Source of the DNA: an uncultured Cyanobium sp.
Lineage (GTDB): Bacteria > Cyanobacteriota > Cyanobacteriia > PCC-6307 > Cyanobiaceae
DNA length: 5,774 bases
Assembly: GCA_937919075.1 (NCBI GenBank)
Contig: CALFOF010000192.1
Location: forward strand, 1 to 5,774
Direction of reading: 5' to 3'
Shown here: one piece after another, positions 5,522 through 5,774 of the stretch
Position numbering within the stretch: position 1 is the first letter of the stretch
Layout of the letters: every line of letters starts with the position of its first letter
The notes under the pieces: generated by a model
Databases searched by the model: none
What the model saw: the letters and a program-made list of their open reading frames with translations, nothing else
Told to the model about the DNA's origin: nothing
Translations under genes and position numbers: made by a program

Positions 5522-5774
5522 AGCTGCGGGTAAGCGGTGAGCAGTTCCTCGGTGCTGAGCACCTCGCCCTCGCCTTCGGGCTGCCAGATCACTTCCAGCG
5601 CCAGCAGATCGCTGGAGCTCACCGCACCCAGCACACTGAGAGCGTTGCGCAGGTCGTCGGCGCTGCTGGCGGATTTGATCGGGATGCGGCCGCGGCTGGC
5701 CACCAGCAAGGTGATGGCGATGAAGTCGCTGGTGGCATCAGCGTTGCCAACCGGCGCGGCGGCATCTTGAAAGC
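5509..5774 (-). CDS. DUF1517 family protein, C-terminal fragment (5' end outside window)
   Basis: The minus-strand frame is open from the window edge to a TGA at 5511-5509, giving 87 visible residues. The sequence includes ATSDFIAITLLVASRGRIPI, then SSADDLRNALSVLGAVSSSDLLALEVIW and ends LTAYPQLQHL. This resembles the C-terminus of DUF1517 proteins of cyanobacteria and plant plastids (pattern: TLLVAtrG, then SADDLReAL, then LLaLEvlWtPq, then a YPqL end). Family members are usually membrane-associated with an N-terminal hydrophobic part, which lies outside this window; their biochemical role is not known to me. It converges on larB, and the two stop codons lie inside each other's gene with 13 bases shared. 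The TTG at 5709-5707 is internal, not a start. Confidence 0.78.
   Translation of the reverse strand, partial: FQDAAAPVGNADATSDFIAITLLVASRGRIPIKSASSADDLRNALSVLGAVSSSDLLALEVIWQPEGEGEVLSTEELLTAYPQLQHL

Noticed and set aside
1..5774. Mobile element, CRISPR array, tRNA/rRNA or riboswitch
   Set aside because: No transposase-like protein, terminal inverted repeats, regularly spaced repeats, cloverleaf or long structured leader was seen, and nearly all bases are accounted for by genes.

Overview
This GC-rich window comes from a picocyanobacterium, most likely of the Cyanobium / Synechococcus type. Four things point there: a CpcS/CpeS-type phycobiliprotein lyase, the C-terminus of a DUF1517 protein (cyanobacteria and plastid lineages), a TIGR03792-type exported protein, and a conserved cyanobacterial protein divergent from era. 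Ribosome-binding sites are weak or absent throughout and coding is very dense. The HIP1 octamer GCGATCGC occurs only once, so the sequence does not look like that of a HIP1-rich freshwater cyanobacterium.

Layout: positions 1-897 hold the 3' part of a plus-strand gene for a probable outer-membrane beta-barrel protein, visibly lower in GC than the rest. It converges, with a 5-base gap, on a minus-strand gene (903-1466) for a conserved cyanobacterial protein of unknown function. A 31-base divergent gap separates that gene from era. From era onward six plus-strand genes run almost without gaps: era (1498-2511), a phycobiliprotein lyase-like gene (2581-3054), trmD with a TTG start (3060-3797), ispF (3826-4305), an exported TIGR03792-like protein (4302-4781) and larB (4778-5521). 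The last three are joined by two ATGA overlaps. A minus-strand DUF1517 gene (5509 to beyond 5774) runs tail to tail into the end of larB with a 13-base overlap.

The co-directional run looks like a mixed housekeeping operon. Era acts in 30S ribosome maturation, TrmD methylates G37 of tRNAs, IspF makes the cyclic diphosphate intermediate of the MEP isoprenoid pathway, the lyase-like protein probably attaches bilins to phycobiliproteins, and LarB makes the first intermediate of the nickel-pincer nucleotide. These genes share growth-related roles rather than one pathway. No mobile element, CRISPR array, RNA gene or defence system is visible. No stretch above 300 bases is without a gene; the largest intergenic gap is 69 bases. 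I found no clear new system. The least understood parts are the Cys-containing barrel protein, the unnamed protein divergent from era, the short lyase-like protein and the exported protein coupled to larB.
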